DNA from: VAZQ01 sp963841105
GTDB lineage: Bacteria > Pseudomonadota > Alphaproteobacteria > Rhizobiales > Xanthobacteraceae
Length of the DNA stretch: 64,000 bases
Direction of reading: 5' to 3'
Assembly (NCBI GenBank): GCA_963841105.1
Contig: CAWJCB010000035.1
Coordinates: forward strand, 124,001-188,000
A program made the translations under genes and the position numbers. The notes under the pieces were generated by a model that saw nothing but the letters and a program-made list of their open reading frames with translations, was not told the origin of the DNA and did not search any database. Below are positions 15,819 through 24,592 of the stretch, piece after piece (position 1 is the stretch's first letter; each line of letters starts with the position of its first letter).

Positions 15819-17135
15819 TCACCGCGCCACCCACAGGCTCTTCGGCACCAGGCAGTGCACGCTCCTATCCAGCGCCACCATCTCGCCGACGCGGCAGTCC
15901 ATGGTGAGGCTGGCAAGCGCATAAGCGTCGAGCCGCGACAAGCCTTTGGCTTTTTGCAGAAGCTCAAGCATTCCCCATGACGCCTCGTCTGCCGCCTTGT
16001 TCATGTCCGGACCGCGTGCGGTGGTCACGAAAGCTTCGGTGGTCTCGGCGGTCGGACGCGCGGGAACGGGCCGCGCGCTCGCGGCCTCCTTCGGGACGAA
16101 GCAGTGCACGCCCTTCTTGATGTCGACCACCTGCGTCACACGGCAATCCGCCAGTGTCGGCAGCAGGGCGGCTGCCTGCTCCGCCGGGATCTTGCGCTGC
16201 TCGGCCACGAGCTTTGCGGTTTCGCTCTTGGCGGCATCGAGCGCCTTGCCGAGGTCCTCGTCGAAGCCCATGGCGATCCAGTCGCTTGCCGTCTCGATGC
16301 GCGGCCATTCGAGCTTGCGCGTCTTGTCGAGGGTGATGGTCACATTGATTTCCTGGAACGCGGTCTCCAGCGCGGTGAGATTGACCTCGCCGTTTCCCTG
16401 CGCGGCATGCGAGTCGCCGGTCCACACCAACGCGCCGCGCACGAACACCGGCACGTGCAAGGTGGTGCCTTCCACCAGATCGCGGTTGTCGAGATTGCCG
16501 GCAAACGGGCCGGGAGGAACGGCGTTGTAGCGCCCGGGCTGCGCGCGCGCGACGCCGAGCGTGCCCGGGAACGGGCGCAGCGGAATCTCGATGCCGGGCG
16601 CGAACTCGGCCACCTTGCGGTCCCAGTCGAGATAGAAATATTTCACCTGGCCATCGGGAAATTGCTTCGGGAATTGTCCGAACATGCCGGGCACGTTGAA
16701 GTTTGCTCCCCACGGCCGCGCGACGATCTTGTTGATCTTGATCTGCAACACATCGCCCGGCTCGGCACCGTTGACGAAGACCGGGCCGGTGAGCGTCATC
16801 GGCCCGCGCCCCGGCCAGTCCGTGCGCAGCTTCTTGAGCTCCTCGATGCTGCGGCCGGGAAACAGCTGGCCGTGCGAGTGCGACATCGTCTCGAAGACGA
16901 CGGTATCGCCGGAGTCGATGGTCAGCCGCGGCAATTCGGCATTGTCGAACCAGCCCCACTGCGTCGTTTCCATGGTCGCGGGCAGCACATGGACCTTGCC
17001 GGGCAGCCGCGATGCCGGAACGACCATCAGCTTCTGCGCGCCCGACAAGGCCTGCTGAGCAATCGCGGCGGCGGCCAGGCAGCCGACCGCGGCGGCAGTG
17101 GCGATGGCGACGCAGATCGTGGCTTTCTTCGGCAT
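15819..17135 (-). CDS. Exported acetamidase/formamidase-family protein with duplicated C-terminal segment
   Basis: 438 aa. Signal peptide MPKKATICVAIATAAAVGCL, then the acetamidase/formamidase core (TVVFETMSHSHGQLFPGRS; MTLTGPVFVNGAEPGDVL; DSHAAQGNGEVN). Starts at 17135; 26 bases separate it from the soxH-like gene, so it is likely the last gene of the leftward sox transcript. The usual C-terminal segment (DCRVTQVVDIKKGVHCFVPK, about residues 340-360) is followed by a second copy ending DCRVGEMVALDRSVHCLVPK, so this protein carries a tandem duplication with extra Cys residues. Predicted hydrolysis of short amides; a role in sulfur metabolism is only inferred from position. Confidence 0.8.
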   Translation of the reverse strand: MPKKATICVAIATAAAVGCLAAAAIAQQALSGAQKLMVVPASRLPGKVHVLPATMETTQWGWFDNAELPRLTIDSGDTVVFETMSHSHGQLFPGRSIEELKKLRTDWPGRGPMTLTGPVFVNGAEPGDVLQIKINKIVARPWGANFNVPGMFGQFPKQFPDGQVKYFYLDWDRKVAEFAPGIEIPLRPFPGTLGVARAQPGRYNAVPPGPFAGNLDNRDLVEGTTLHVPVFVRGALVWTGDSHAAQGNGEVNLTALETAFQEINVTITLDKTRKLEWPRIETASDWIAMGFDEDLGKALDAAKSETAKLVAEQRKIPAEQAAALLPTLADCRVTQVVDIKKGVHCFVPKEAASARPVPARPTAETTEAFVTTARGPDMNKAADEASWGMLELLQKAKGLSRLDAYALASLTMDCRVGEMVALDRSVHCLVPKSLWVAR

Positions 17136-17161
17136 TGCTCTTCCCTCTCCTGTCGCCAAAA

Positions 17162-18097
17162 CTACAGCGGCGCAAAACGATATTCGGTTGCGCTGCGCTC
17201 CACCATCCCATGCCCGGGCCACGGCAGATGAAAGCCGATGAGAGGAATGCGCTCGCCGGCGAGCCAGTCGAGGAGGCGGCGGCGCGTGGCGACGGCGCGA
17301 TCGCTGTCGTAGTCGCTGCCCCAGCGCCAGCTCGGCTGCGCGAAGGAAACGGCCGCGTGGGAGAGCGCGTCACCGCCGATGAGCGTCCGCTCGCCGGCAC
17401 TTTCCACCATCACCGACATGTGGCCCGGCGTATGGCCGCCGGTTTCGACATAAGAGAGCCCGGCCGCGATCGCTTCGCCGTTCCCGCGCCGTTCCATCTT
17501 GTGCTCCAGCCGCTTGAGGATGCGCGCACTGGCGCGCGCCATGCCCTTGAGCCAGTCCGGCGTACGCGACGGCGTATCCGGATCAGTCCAGAAGTCCCAC
17601 TCCGGCGCCGACATCACATAGGTCGCGTTGGCAAAGCGCTCGCTGTCATCGAAATCGTCAATCGCGCCCCACAGGTGGTCGGCGTGACCATGGGTGAAGA
17701 TGACCTTCGTCACCTGCGCCGGCGCGATCCCCTGCGCTTCGAGATTGTCGGCGAGCTTGCCCGCGGTCGGCTGAAAATTGCCGCCCGCCCCCGCGTCGAC
17801 GAGGATGAGCTCACTGCCGGATTTCACCACGGTGACGTTCGTGGGGATCGGACTGGCGGCTGCCGGCAAGCCGTGCGCGGCGAGAAAGGCGGCGGCTTCC
17901 CGCGGCGGGATGTCGGGCAGAGCAAACGAGAGCGGCACGTTCAAGGCGCCGTCGCTGACCACGTTCAGCTCAATCAACCCGACCCGGCGGTGAAAGGCCG
18001 GGGCTGCGGCGCGAGACTGCGAGGCGAATGCTGCCGCACCGATGCCGGCAAGAACCGTTCGGCGATCCGGGCGCGCGCTGCGCGCGTCAGAGCTCAT
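17162..18097 (-). CDS. soxH: Exported metallo-beta-lactamase-fold hydrolase, SoxH-like
   Basis: 311 aa from the ATG at 18097. Tat-type signal RRTVLAGIGAAAFASQS. MBL metal motif FTHGHADHLWGAID (HxHxDH), a second His in GGHTPGHM, Asp in IGGDAL, and a final His in GFHLPWPGH. Proteins of this type are encoded in sox clusters of Paracoccus and relatives as SoxH, a periplasmic zinc hydrolase thought to act on thiol/disulfide-type substrates. 16 bases separate it from soxF, supporting one transcript. The soxH name is by context and fold. Confidence 0.75.
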   Translation of the reverse strand: MSSDARSARPDRRTVLAGIGAAAFASQSRAAAPAFHRRVGLIELNVVSDGALNVPLSFALPDIPPREAAAFLAAHGLPAAASPIPTNVTVVKSGSELILVDAGAGGNFQPTAGKLADNLEAQGIAPAQVTKVIFTHGHADHLWGAIDDFDDSERFANATYVMSAPEWDFWTDPDTPSRTPDWLKGMARASARILKRLEHKMERRGNGEAIAAGLSYVETGGHTPGHMSVMVESAGERTLIGGDALSHAAVSFAQPSWRWGSDYDSDRAVATRRRLLDWLAGERIPLIGFHLPWPGHGMVERSATEYRFAPL

Positions 18098-18113
18098 CGC
18101 AGCGCCTGCAATC

Positions 18114-19403
18114 TCAGGAAAAGATATCGGCAGTGATGTCCGCATACCATTGCATGTTTTCCCGCTCGGTCTGCCGCCGCAGTTGCACGCTCTCGCCGGC
18201 CTTGGAGACAAAGCTCTCCACCGCTGCGATCTTGCCGCCTTTCGGCTCATAGCGGCCGGTCACCTTCACCGCATCGTCGGTTTCAATGAGGCTCCAGCAC
18301 GCGGTGATGTAACTTGCCGGCGGCGTTCGCGCCCCGGTCAGCTCGGCACGAACCATCAACGCCGCGACCTTGGCCTGGCTGTTCGCCGAGGACGCCGATT
18401 TCGGCATCTCGCCGGCTATGCAGGCATCGCCGACAATGTGCACATTCGCATCCACGACGGAGCGCATGCCGGCCGGATCGACCGCGCAGTAGCCGCTTTC
18501 ATTGGCAAGGCCCGCCTCGCGCGCGATCCTGCCCGCGATCTGGGCGGGAATGACGTTGACCAGATTGGCCTGATAGCTCGCGAGATCGGTCTCCACCGTC
18601 ATTGTCGGGACATCGATGTGCTTGATGCCGCCATGCATCTTTGGATCCTGCCATTCGAGCATTCCCGCATAATGTTTCTCCCAGCCTTCCTGGAAGAGCG
18701 CCTGCTCGGGGAAGCTCTCCTTCGCATCGAGAATGACGATAAGCACATTCTTGCGGCCCTTGGACTTGAGGACGTGCGCCATCATCGAGGCGCGCTCGTA
18801 GGGCGCGGGAGGGCAGCGGTAGGGATTGGGTGGCGCGATGAGCACGATCAGGGCACCGTCCTCAAGCGAATCGAGCTGCCGCTTGAGCAGCTCAATCTGC
18901 GCACCGCCCTTCCATGCATGCGGCATAGTTTCGGATGCGGCCTGCGAATAACCGGGAACAGAATCGAATTTCAGGTCGATGCCGGGAGCGACGACCAGCC
19001 GGTCATAGGCGAGCGTGGAGCCATCGGCCAGGCGAACGCTCTTCTTGTCGCGATCGATGGCCGCCGCCGCCTGATGCACAAGCTTCACGCCGTATTTGGA
19101 TGGCAGCGCATCGTAGGAATGCGTGAGCAATTCCCGGCTGCGAAACCCGCCCAGGTAGAGGTTGGAGTGAAAGCATGTGGTGAACTGGGAAAGCGGCTCG
19201 ATCAGCGTCACCTCGACGGCGCCGTTGCCATCTCTGGCGACATATTTTGCAGCAGTTGCGCCGCCCGGCCCGCCGCCGACCACTACGACCTTGGGCCTGC
19301 CTTGCGCCAACGCCGGCGCGGGAAAACTGCCGGCCGCCGCCATCGCGCCGAGCCCCGCGACAAAATCCCTGCGATCGAGCGACGCTCGGCGGCGCGTTGG
19401 CAT
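18114..19403 (-). CDS. soxF: SoxF / flavocytochrome c sulfide dehydrogenase flavoprotein subunit
   Basis: 429 aa from the ATG at 19403; an upstream extension to 19742 would only translate a palindromic repeat and is rejected. Tat signal LDRRDFVAGLGAMAAAG, FAD-binding VVVVGGGPGGATAAKYV near residue 40, CFHSNLYLGG, a second dinucleotide region, and the C-terminal FCSD-flavin-binding domain (SYITACWSLIETDDAVKVTG). Redox Cys residues are present. Oxidises sulfide or sulfane sulfur in the periplasm and normally pairs with a cytochrome c subunit (SoxE). No separate soxE is visible here, so SoxX or another cytochrome may serve. Confidence 0.9.
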   Translation of the reverse strand: MPTRRRASLDRRDFVAGLGAMAAAGSFPAPALAQGRPKVVVVGGGPGGATAAKYVARDGNGAVEVTLIEPLSQFTTCFHSNLYLGGFRSRELLTHSYDALPSKYGVKLVHQAAAAIDRDKKSVRLADGSTLAYDRLVVAPGIDLKFDSVPGYSQAASETMPHAWKGGAQIELLKRQLDSLEDGALIVLIAPPNPYRCPPAPYERASMMAHVLKSKGRKNVLIVILDAKESFPEQALFQEGWEKHYAGMLEWQDPKMHGGIKHIDVPTMTVETDLASYQANLVNVIPAQIAGRIAREAGLANESGYCAVDPAGMRSVVDANVHIVGDACIAGEMPKSASSANSQAKVAALMVRAELTGARTPPASYITACWSLIETDDAVKVTGRYEPKGGKIAAVESFVSKAGESVQLRRQTERENMQWYADITADIFS

Positions 19404-19429
19404 AGAGCGCAAGAGGTTGGACGAGCGCT

Positions 19430-19580
19430 CTTCACCTCTCCCCTGCGGGGAGAGGTCGGAATGGGCGCGCTCTTGCGCGCACATTCCGGGTGAGGGGGTT
19501 CCATATCCCGCGCGAGGCTCCCCCCTCACCCGGATCGCGCAAACGCGATCCGACCTCTCCCCTTTGGGGAGAGGTGACAC
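19430..19580. repeat. Palindromic repeat, CCTCTCCCC/GGGGAGAGG family
   Basis: CACCTCTCCCCTGCGGGGAG at the left and CCTCTCCCCTTTGGGGAGAGG-type sequence at the right enclose two mirror halves with CACCCGG and CGGGTGAGG. It lies between soxD and soxF and could attenuate transcription of the downstream soxF-soxH part. A shorter relative is at 21689-21729. Confidence 0.8.
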
Positions 19581-19642
19581 AGCTGCGCCAGAGCGAAAAT
19601 GTTCAACCGCATAGGAAAGTGTTCGGAGGCGTGGCATTGGCG

Positions 19643-20377
19643 CTACTCGACCTTCGGCGCCGTTGCGCTCTCCGGCGTCACGTCGAGCGCCCGCGCACGG
19701 CCGATGATCCTGGCCGCGCCAGGAATGCAGTTCGCCATGCACGGCGCCCGCTGCCAGAATTCCTGTTCCGCGCTCTCGCGGTTGTCATCAAGGAAGTTCG
19801 GCTGGTTCGGCAGCTTGATCGAGGTGAAATTCCTGTCATTGAGCTCGAAATTCTCGTCCTTGAGGATGTCATTGAGATAGAGAACGTAAGCCGTCACCGC
19901 ATATAATTCGTCGTTCGTCAGCGACTGGGCGTTGCCGAACGGCATGCTGCGCCGGATGTAATCCATGACGGTCGATGCATACGGCCAATACGAGCCGATC
20001 GACTTGACCGGATCGCTGCCGGCCAAGGTGCCCGCGCCGCCCATGAGGATGGGCCAGCGTCCCGCGCTTTCGCCGAACTCGCCATGGCACGCGGCGCAGC
20101 GCTCCATATAAAGGGACTCGCCCTGCCTGACGGTGCCTTTTCCCAGCGGCAGTCCCGTTCCGTCCGGCCGGATGCCGATGTCCCACCCCGCGATCTCCTG
20201 CGGCGATGCTTCGCGGCCGATACCCAGCTTCTGCGCCAACGCGCCTGTGTAGGATGCCACAAGCAAGGCCGTGGCGGTGAGAATGACGTAGCCCGGATGA
20301 GCGCAGCGATATCCGGGTTGGACCCGCATGTCGCTAACGCTCATGCGGGCTACGGCAGCGCTAAGACACTTCGACAT
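19643..20377 (-). CDS. soxD: SoxD, cytochrome c subunit of sulfane dehydrogenase, with repeat inserted in the signal peptide
   Basis: 244 aa from the ATG at 20377, overlapping the soxC stop by 17 bases. The c-type heme motif CAACH is at residues 94-98, followed by SoxD family sequence (SIGSYWPYASTVMDYIRRSM; SLTNDELYAVTAYVLYLND). Only the single-heme N-terminal type domain is present, lacking the second heme domain of Paracoccus SoxD. Residues 9-30 are encoded by an exact 66-bp palindromic repeat in frame; removing it leaves MSKCLSAA joined to VILTATALLVASYTGALAQ, a normal signal peptide. Translation may instead start at Met12 or Met17 inside the repeat. SoxD accepts electrons from SoxC. Confidence 0.9.
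   Translation of the reverse strand: MSKCLSAAVARMSVSDMRVQPGYRCAHPGYVILTATALLVASYTGALAQKLGIGREASPQEIAGWDIGIRPDGTGLPLGKGTVRQGESLYMERCAACHGEFGESAGRWPILMGGAGTLAGSDPVKSIGSYWPYASTVMDYIRRSMPFGNAQSLTNDELYAVTAYVLYLNDILKDENFELNDRNFTSIKLPNQPNFLDDNRESAEQEFWQRAPCMANCIPGAARIIGRARALDVTPESATAPKVE
20288..20353. repeat. 66-bp palindromic repeat (family 3) inside soxD
   Basis: Begins GTAGCCCGGATGAGCGCAGC and ends ACGCTCATGCGGGCTAC, so the two ends form GTAGCCC/GGGCTAC inverted repeats. Length 66, divisible by three. Other copies, all intergenic or at gene ends, are at 30010-30093, 30337-30410 and (partial) 31222-31300. Confidence 0.9.
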
Positions 20378-21668
20378 TCTCAACCTCGCCGCTCCTGCGC
20401 ACATGCCAGGTCTGGATGCCGTTGTTATGATAGATGGAGTTCACGCCGCGATGCTTGCGCAGCGCCGTCTTGGTCGGCTGCACATAGCCCGTCTCATCCA
20501 TGGCCCGCGATTGCAGCAGGATGTCGCTGCCGTCCCAATCGAATTCATAGTAAAATCTCGTCAGCGCCTTGTCCCAGACCGGTCCGTCGATGCGGGCGCT
20601 GCGCCAATTGCGCCCGCCATCGAGCGAGACATCGACGCGGGCAATCCTGCCGCGTCCGGACCAGGCCAGGCCCGACAACACCGTGAAACCTGATCGGTGA
20701 TTGACCGGAGCCTGCGGGCTCGGGTTGGTGATGACCGACTTTGCGTCCATGACGAAGGTGAAGCGCCGGGCGATGCCGTTCTCGAGAAGGTCGGTGTATT
20801 TCGAGGTCTCCTCGCGTTGCTGCCAGGGCGCGTCGCCGACCTCGATGCGCCGCAGCCACTTCACCCACATATTGGCTTCCCATCCCGGCAGCACCATGCG
20901 AACGGGATAGCCGTTCTCGGGGTAGAGCATCTCGCCATTCATGCGGTAGGCGACGAGCGCATCGTCGAGCGCCTTGGCCAGCGGCAGCGAGCGGGTCATG
21001 GCGGCGGCATCGCCACCTTCGAGCAGCAGCCACTTGGCCGCCGGCTTGAGCCCGGCCTCGGCGAGCAGAACCTTGAGGGGAACTCCGGTGTACATCACGC
21101 AGTGCACCATGCCGTGCGTGAACTGCGCGCCGTTGAGCTGCGCGCCGCGCCACTCCATGCCGGAATTGGCCGCGCACTCGCAGAAGTGGGCGCGATTGAC
21201 CCGCGGCATGCGCCTGATGTCGTCGAGAGTGAAGATCAGCGGCTTGTCGACCAGCCCATGCAGGATCAGGCGATAGTCGGCGGGGTCGATCTCGGCGATG
21301 CCGGCATGGTGCCGCTCGAAGCACAATCCGTTTGGCGTGATGATCCCGTCGAGCTCATGCAGCGGGGTGAAGCTCACCGAGCTTTGCGGCGTGGCGGTGA
21401 GCCATGCCACATCGCGGCGGATGATGCGCGCTTCGTGCTTGGACGGCTTGCCGTAGGCGCGCACGGCGACGCCGTCGCCGAGATACCGCGACCAAGGCGG
21501 AACGTTCGGCGGCTGGTTCGCCGGATTGCCGATGCCTCCCGCATTCGCAAACCGCGTACCGCCCAATGCGCTCGCGCCACCAACAATCATCGCGCTGCGC
21601 AGGAAGTGCCGGCGCGAGGTCGGGCGCTGCGCGTGCGGATGCTCTCTTCCCATTCGTTCCTTCACCAT
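20361..21668 (-). CDS. soxC: SoxC, molybdopterin subunit of sulfane dehydrogenase
   Basis: 435 aa from the ATG at 21668. Tat signal with TSRRHFLRSAMIVGGASALG. Sulfite-oxidase-type molybdopterin domain: the FERHHAG region, RAHFCECAANSG with the Mo-coordinating Cys, and QLNGAQFTHG. A C-terminal dimerisation domain has SGRGRIARVDVSLDGG RNW. With SoxD it removes six electrons from the sulfane sulfur bound to SoxY; presence of SoxCD predicts complete oxidation to sulfate without sulfur-globule storage. Overlaps soxD by 17 bases. Confidence 0.95.
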   Translation of the reverse strand: MVKERMGREHPHAQRPTSRRHFLRSAMIVGGASALGGTRFANAGGIGNPANQPPNVPPWSRYLGDGVAVRAYGKPSKHEARIIRRDVAWLTATPQSSVSFTPLHELDGIITPNGLCFERHHAGIAEIDPADYRLILHGLVDKPLIFTLDDIRRMPRVNRAHFCECAANSGMEWRGAQLNGAQFTHGMVHCVMYTGVPLKVLLAEAGLKPAAKWLLLEGGDAAAMTRSLPLAKALDDALVAYRMNGEMLYPENGYPVRMVLPGWEANMWVKWLRRIEVGDAPWQQREETSKYTDLLENGIARRFTFVMDAKSVITNPSPQAPVNHRSGFTVLSGLAWSGRGRIARVDVSLDGGRNWRSARIDGPVWDKALTRFYYEFDWDGSDILLQSRAMDETGYVQPTKTALRKHRGVNSIYHNNGIQTWHVRRSGEVENVEVS

Positions 21669-21688
21669 CAGCAAGCTCCGATTATACC

Positions 21689-21729
21689 TCCCCTGAAAGG
21701 GGAGGTCGGCGAGCAAAGCGAGCCGGGTG
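21689..21729. repeat. Short palindromic repeat between soxB and soxC
   Basis: CCTCCCCTGAAAGGGGAGG forms a perfect 8-bp stem, followed by a GGCGAGCAAAGCGAGCC inverted repeat. Common intergenic element type; here it sits between co-directional sox genes. Confidence 0.75.
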
Positions 21730-21732
21730 GGG

Positions 21733-23416
21733 TCACGCGCCGACGACCCGGACGTGACCGGTTTCCTTCGGAGCGACGACGCCCTGTGCACGGATGTGAT
21801 TGGTGACCACGTCCCAGATCGGCGGCCCTTCGGTGCCTTCGTTCACGCTTGCCCAGCCCGCCACGACATAGTCCTTGTCCACCGCGAGGGGTCGGTCATT
21901 GCGCAGGAGCCGCAGATCGGAGATGCGGCTGCCCATCGGCTTGTCGATGTCGATGGTGTAACCAATGCCGCCGGCGCGCACCATGTCGCCGCCCTGCTGA
22001 TAGAATGGATCCGGATTGAACAGATTGTCGGCGACGTCTTCCAACACTTCTTTCAATCGCGCGCCGCTCATGGTGAGGCGGTATGCGGCCGGATAGGTGA
22101 TCGCCGTGGCATTGTAGATGTCCTCGCGCGTGATCTCGGTGTCCGGCAGCACGGACGCCCCCCAGCGAAAGCCCGGAGACAGCGCGATCTCGGCGTCGCG
22201 CTCGCTGAGCAGCGCCGCGCAGATGAGGTCGTCGAACGTTCCGTTGAAATTGCCGCGGCGATACAAGCAGCGTCTCGGTTCGGCCGACTGTTTCGCGCAG
22301 CATCGCCTCGTGCGGCGCGCGAAGCCTCCGGATCATTGCCGCCATTTCCGGATCGGGCGCGATGACGTCGGAGAAGACGGGAATGAGCCGGAAGCGATAG
22401 TCCTTCACCTCGCCGTCGCGCACATCGAGATCGAGCCGCGATACGAACTTGCCGTGACTGCCGGATGCGACGAGGAGCGTCTTGCCGACCTTGACCACGT
22501 CCGGCAGCGCGTCGTGCGTATGGGCTGTCAGAATGACGTCGACGCCTTTGAGCCGCGAGGCGAGCTTGCGGTCCACATCGAACCCGTTGTGCGACAACAG
22601 CACGACCAGCGCCGCGCCTTCCCTGCGCGCCTTGTCGATGTTGAGTTGCAGATCGTTCTCGCGAATGCCGAAGGACCAGCTCGGGATCATCCAGCGCGGG
22701 TTTGCGATGGGCGTATAAGGGAGCGCCTGGCCGATCACGGCAATACGAGTGCCGCCACGCTCGATCATGGTCATGGCGTCGAAGGCGGGTTCATTCCACT
22801 CCGTGTCGCGCACGTTCTGCGCGAGGAACGGAAAGCCGAGCTGGCCGACGATCTCCTTGACGCGATCGGCGCCAAGCGTGAACTCCCAATGGCCGGTCAT
22901 GGCATCCGGCCGCAGCATCGCCATCGCGTCCACCATGTCCTGGCCTTTGCTGACGAGCGACGTGTAGCTGTTCTGCCAGGTATCGCCGCCGTCGAGGAAC
23001 ACGACACGGCTGCCGCGCTCGGCGCGGATCGCCTTGAGGATGGTGGCGATGCGGTCGAGGCCGCCCAGCCGCCCATAGCTTCTGGCCAGCGCGGTGAAAT
23101 CCATCGGGGTGAGCGCATATGCGGCCGCCGAGCCCGCGGCGATGCCATAGCGCTCGAGAAAAGCTTCGCCGCTGATATGAGGGACCAAACCTCTCGCTTC
23201 GCCGGCGCCGAGATTGACCGACGGTTCGCGGAAGAGAACCGGCAGGAGCTGCGCATGAATGTCGGCGACGTGGACGAGCGTGACATTGCCAACCGGCTCG
23301 AATCGCAGCAACGCATCCTGGGTGAGACGCTGCTGCGCCAGCGCCCGCGTCCAGCCGCCGGGCGCAATGGCCATGGTTGCGGCAGCCACCTGCAGAAAAT
23401 CGCGCCTGGAGAACAT
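21733..23416 (-). pseudogene. soxB: SoxB, thiosulfohydrolase, with one frameshift
   Basis: About 561 residues across two frames. Tat signal FSRRDFLQVAAATMAIAPGG, then the 5'-nucleotidase/metallophosphatase fold with VTLVHVADIHAQLLP, FLDGGDTWQNS, MTGHWEFTLG, LLSHNGFDVD and ILTAHTHDALP, which supply the dimanganese ligands. After VGRTETLL one extra base near 22265 shifts the frame; the proper continuation YRRGNFNGTFDDLICAALLS runs to 21733. As written, the C-terminal 175 residues are lost. SoxB hydrolyses sulfate from the SoxY-bound adduct and is essential for the pathway, so in an otherwise complete cluster a sequencing error is the simpler explanation. Confidence 0.9.
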
Positions 23417-23436
23417 TGCTCCGATTCACTCAAGGT

Positions 23437-23556
23437 GTCGTGCCCCGCCTCAGGCGGGGCACCCAGTAATCCCAGCCCTTAGGCGCAAGCCTCCGCAACT
23501 TGATCAGCAGGCACGCGACGAGGCTTACTGGATCGCCCGCCTGAAGCGGGCGATGA
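23437..23556. repeat. BIME-like bipartite palindromic repeat (family 1)
   Basis: GTGCCCCGCCTCAGGCGGGG with CACCCAGTAA at the left and CTTACTGGATCGCCCGCCTG with GGGCGATGAC at the right. Fills most of the 184-base gap between soxZ and soxB. Confidence 0.85.
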
Positions 23557-23600
23557 CGCTTCCGACGCATCGGTGATCCGTCTATCGGTCTGCACAGCCT

Positions 23601-23930
23601 TTAACTCACCGTGATCGATTCTTCGCCGACGATCTTCGTTCCGTCGTCGTCGGTCCAGGTCAGCACGACCGGACCGGTTTCCTGCGCGCGGAACTTGAAC
23701 TGGATGTACGGGTTGGCGGAGATCGCCGTCTCGAAATCAGCGGAAAAGACCTGCTTGCCGTTCACGGTGCAGGAAAACCTGTTGAGGATCTTGCGCGGGA
23801 TCGCATTGCCGTTCGCATCCTTGCGCAAACCCGTTTCCATGATGTGCGATACAAGCGCTTTGACCTCGACCAGGTCACCCTTCTTTGCCTGTTTCCTGTC
23901 GAGCTTGATGCGCGGCTTGACATCGGCCAT
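23601..23930 (-). CDS. soxZ: SoxZ, sulfur-carrier complex subunit
   Basis: 109 aa, the normal length. MADVKPRIKLDRKQAKKGDL, VSHIMETGLRKDANGNAIPR and YIQFKFRAQETGPVVLTWTD match SoxZ, an immunoglobulin-like partner that forms the SoxYZ heterodimer. No signal peptide, as expected: it is co-exported with SoxY through Tat. 36 bases downstream of soxY. Confidence 0.97.
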   Translation of the reverse strand: MADVKPRIKLDRKQAKKGDLVEVKALVSHIMETGLRKDANGNAIPRKILNRFSCTVNGKQVFSADFETAISANPYIQFKFRAQETGPVVLTWTDDDGTKIVGEESITVS

Positions 23931-23966
23931 TGCGTTTCTCTCCTTCGCCCGGCGCCGCGATGGGGG

Positions 23967-24428
23967 TCAGCCGCCGCAGCCGCCGATGGTCACCTTGACC
24001 TGCTTGCTGGTGCGAAACACGGAACCGTCATTCATCTTGGCGATGGCAACGACGTCCTGCGTCTCGGCAAGGCGGATGCGCGTGTTGACCTCGGCAACGC
24101 CGCTCGCCGGCGAGAAGTGAAACGTCGCGATGCCGCCACGCGGATTGCCCTCCGCAACGACCAGCACATCGCTGACATACGATTGCTCCGTCATGGGGCT
24201 CTCGACGGACACGGTCATGGGAACGGTATTGCCGTTCTCGGCGATCTCCGGCAGGTCAAGCCGCACGCGTCCCTCCGTCGCCGGCTTGCCGCCGGTGAAT
24301 TGCTTGATCAACTCGTCGGCATCGTTCTTGGCGGCTAATGCCCAGCGCGCCGAGCCGCTCCAAGCCGTTGCCGCCATCGCACCCGTGGCGAAGGCCAACA
24401 CGCCGCGGCGGTGCACAGGGAAGAACAT
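23967..24428 (-). CDS. soxY: SoxY, covalent sulfur carrier
   Basis: 153 aa. The start at 24428 is preferred because GAGGAG lies about 8 bases upstream; longer in-frame starts lack a site. Twin-arginine signal VHRRGVLAFATGAMAATAWS, carrier domain, and the C-terminal swinging arm ending VTIGGCGG, whose Cys binds the sulfur intermediate. First gene of the leftward sox transcript. A SoxR-like operator lies 30 bases upstream of the start. Confidence 0.97.
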   Translation of the reverse strand: MFFPVHRRGVLAFATGAMAATAWSGSARWALAAKNDADELIKQFTGGKPATEGRVRLDLPEIAENGNTVPMTVSVESPMTEQSYVSDVLVVAEGNPRGGIATFHFSPASGVAEVNTRIRLAETQDVVAIAKMNDGSVFRTSKQVKVTIGGCGG

Positions 24429-24457
24429 TCTTCGGCTCTCCTCGCCCATTCCATCAT

Positions 24458-24473
24458 ATTCAAATTTTTGCAT
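24458..24473. promoter_or_regulatory. Candidate SoxR operator, soxY side
   Basis: ATTC-N8-GCAT (ATTCAAATTTTTGCAT), an imperfect dyad in the AT-rich soxY-soxA divergent region. It fits the ATTC-N8-GAAT pattern reported for the related ArsR-type sulfur sensors SqrR/BigR. A TATGAT -10-like element on the minus strand (24453-24458) abuts it. Confidence 0.5.
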
Positions 24474-24551
24474 ACAAGTAGATTGCGTCTGCATGGATTG
24501 CAAGCGATTTCACTGGCGATATAGCGAGTGGCCCGGGATGACGAAAGGCTT

Positions 24552-24576
24552 TTTCATATAGGCGAATGCATATACT
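24552..24576 (+). promoter_or_regulatory. Candidate soxA promoter with SoxR operator
   Basis: TTTC-N8-GAAT at 24552-24567, a second match to the ATTC-N8-GAAT pattern, followed by TATACT at 24571-24576, a good -10. The operator would cover the -35 to -10 spacer, a standard position for repression. The -35 itself is poor. Confidence 0.5.
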
Positions 24577-24592
24577 GTGGTTGACGGGTTTG

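Noticed and set aside
16104..17231. 375-codon rightward frame opposite the formamidase-like gene
   Set aside because: Antisense of a clearly recognised protein family; rich in Arg/His as expected for shadow frames.
18042..19493. 483-codon rightward frame opposite soxF
   Set aside because: Shadow of soxF; also runs through a palindromic repeat at its end.
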